A DNA stretch of 20,365 nucleotides from Rodentolepis nana (taxonomy: Eukaryota; Platyhelminthes; Cestoda; Cyclophyllidea; Hymenolepididae): positions 1 through 20,365 of the forward strand of contig UZAE01012092.1 in assembly GCA_900617975.1 (NCBI GenBank), written 5' to 3'. The translations under genes and the position numbers were made by a program. This document shows positions 19,076-20,365 of this stretch, one piece after another. Positions within the stretch are counted from its first letter, which is position 1. Every line of letters begins with the position of its first letter. The notes under the pieces were generated by a model. The model worked only from the letters and a program-made list of their open reading frames with translations. It did not search any database and was not told the origin of the DNA.

Positions 19076-19378
19076 TTATATCAAATGGCAGGCTTTGTGA
19101 GAGTTATCATTAGCCCTTTAGGTGACTTTGGGCTTCACAGAGAAGAGGAACATCAAAGTGACAAAAAGTCGAGAGTGGGAACAGAATAATGATTCACAGA
19201 TGTAAAAGAGACAGACAGACGTAAAGGCAGAGAGAAAAAGTACGATGAGAAATGTGAAAATTTTCGAATATGACATGCAGTGGAGTTTGGAGTCAGAAGT
19301 CAACTGCCGAATAGTAGACTTTTATACGTATACGTTGCCCAGGGTGCGCCACGTGGAGGTAAGTCTATCACGCACCCC
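19076..19378 (-). mobile_element. SINE-like retroposon, copy 12
   Basis: Minus copy only about 160 bases from copy 11 and in the same orientation. The left edge has the tail and 3' motif TTATATCAAATGGCAGGC. The right edge has GCGCCACGTGGAGGTAAGTC and CGCACCCC. A 17-base direct repeat with 15 matches (19059-19075 and 19379-19395) flanks it. The inner head hairpin is partly deleted (CGTATACGTATAAAAG in element sense). The 61-codon minus frame at 19118-19303 is repeat sequence. Confidence 0.9.
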
Positions 19379-19395
19379 ATATTACAAATATTAAT

Positions 19396-20365
19396 TCTAC
19401 CACTTGTGGAATGTGGAGCACTCATGCTATTTTGAGAAGTCGACTCTAAAGCCACCAGCTATGATTGCTCGCATCACATATCGGCGGTTATTTTAAATAA
19501 AATATGCGTGGATGGTTTAATGAGTGATTTATTTCATAAATACTAGATAAATGCTCCTTGCGCCCCGCTTTTCCTTGATTCCTCTATTTCGGTCTATTTC
19601 GGTGACAAATATTAGCACATGGGGAGAGTACATGAAGCGTGAATGACATCTGTTGTACCCCCATTTCTGGATCTTCTCATAGCACAGCAAAAGTAATTTA
19701 AATAAAAACGAAATAATATTTGTTAATGATTACATCAACGATACTATTTGAGTAGTTGGTTGTCTAAATTTGAGCAGTACTTGCATAAAAACTTACTTGG
19801 TACTTATCAATGACAGAACAGAACTTAATTTTTATTGGTTTGAAATGAGGATGCGTGATTGGACGAGACAAATTTTTCAAGATACGCCTTCCCAATTTTA
19901 GTAATCTGTGAGTTGAAAATTGATGGAAATGTCAACTTCCGAATGATCGGATTAGTATTCATTTGTTTAATTAAAATAGAACAAGTTATTAGTTTGCTTG
20001 AAACACCTATAAGCGTATATCTGCATTGCACATGGTGCAAAAGACGTGGCACTCTAAACGAATCTGCAGGTTAGTAGAAGTTAGATAAAAGCGATAATAC
20101 TAACAAGGTAAATATATCCTAGTTTACATCACTCTTAGCAAAGGAACTGTGCATTTCTGCAGATATATTTGACATCCAATTTCTGGTATTTTTTCTCAGA
20201 TTTTTCTCATTTATCTGACCATTTCTTTACGTCTATCAGGAATAACCGTAGTTCGGTTTAGCTTTCAAAATTTTTTTATATAATGCATTGTTTCCTTTTC
20301 AATCTTAAGAAGATTGATGATTATGTTGTAGAAGATTTTGAACAAATCTCTTTCAAATTTGCTCG
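19396..20365. other. AT-rich right flank without a supported gene
   Basis: No repeat-family copy and no recognisable gene. Two overlapping frames on opposite strands (19825-20052 minus, 19859-20074 plus, 71-75 codons) have no known motif. Mutual overlap of this kind is expected by chance. Confidence 0.5.

Noticed and set aside
1535..19303. Similar small proteins starting MTS(H/D/N)FKL-like in several copies
   Set aside because: They recur because the repeat sequence recurs. The frames break at different points, have no conserved stop and change reading frame between copies, so there is no sign of selection for a protein.
216..19378. The repeat as a MITE or other DNA transposon
   Set aside because: The ends (GGGGTGTGCG and TTTGATATAAATA) are not inverted repeats of each other. 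The tail is a variable A/T repeat, and duplications vary from about 8 to 17 bp. The inverted pairs seen are internal and fit RNA folding.

Overview
The window looks like gene-poor, intergenic or intronic DNA from an AT-rich animal genome, most likely an invertebrate and possibly an arthropod. That assignment rests on style: low GC, simple-sequence tracts, dense short retroposons and no operon structure. No phylogenetically informative gene is present. I find no protein-coding gene, rRNA, tRNA or CRISPR array that I can support. The open frames are all short (about 110 codons or fewer, apart from one of 169) and have no recognisable domain. The longest ones lie in copies of an interspersed repeat.

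The main content is one family of short, non-autonomous retroposons (SINE-like), each about 300-335 bp. I count 13 copies, seven on + and six on -, making up roughly one fifth of the window. In its own 5'->3' sense the element starts GGGGTGTGCGATAGACTTAC and has a head rich in short palindromes. The body is pyrimidine-rich, with CTACCTTTGTGTCTGTCTC and a C-run. It ends with a conserved 3' stem-loop (TATCAAA, loop ACGCCTGCCA, TTTGATA) and a short ATAAATA-type tail. Several copies are bounded by direct target-site duplications (two perfect 14-bp pairs, one 14-bp pair with one mismatch, others 8-17 bp). This is the signature of LINE-mediated target-primed reverse transcription, not of a DNA transposon. 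I do not recognise the family from memory.

Layout: minus copies at 216-531 and 1484-1817. One enlarged plus copy at 3868-4604 has a tandemly expanded body and a triplicated 3' stem-loop. A minus copy lies at 7110-7400 and a plus copy at 8361-8684. At 12107-12752 a minus copy is split by a plus copy inserted into it. Plus copies follow at 13062-13365, 14129-14424, 15280-15611 and 17150-17403 (3'-truncated), then minus copies at 18582-18905 and 19076-19378. The DNA between copies is unique AT-rich sequence with microsatellites and long G or C homopolymers.

The most interesting structure is that the element seems to have three nested or serial base-pairing domains: a 5' domain closed by ATAGACTT/AAGTCTAT, a long-range stem AGTTGACTTC/GAAGTCAACT around the pyrimidine body, and the 3' stem-loop. 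The 3' stem-loop is exactly the module triplicated in the copy at 3868-4604, which suggests it is the reverse transcriptase recognition or re-initiation element. There are no genes in the window to act together; the observations concern the repeat family and its effects on the locus.
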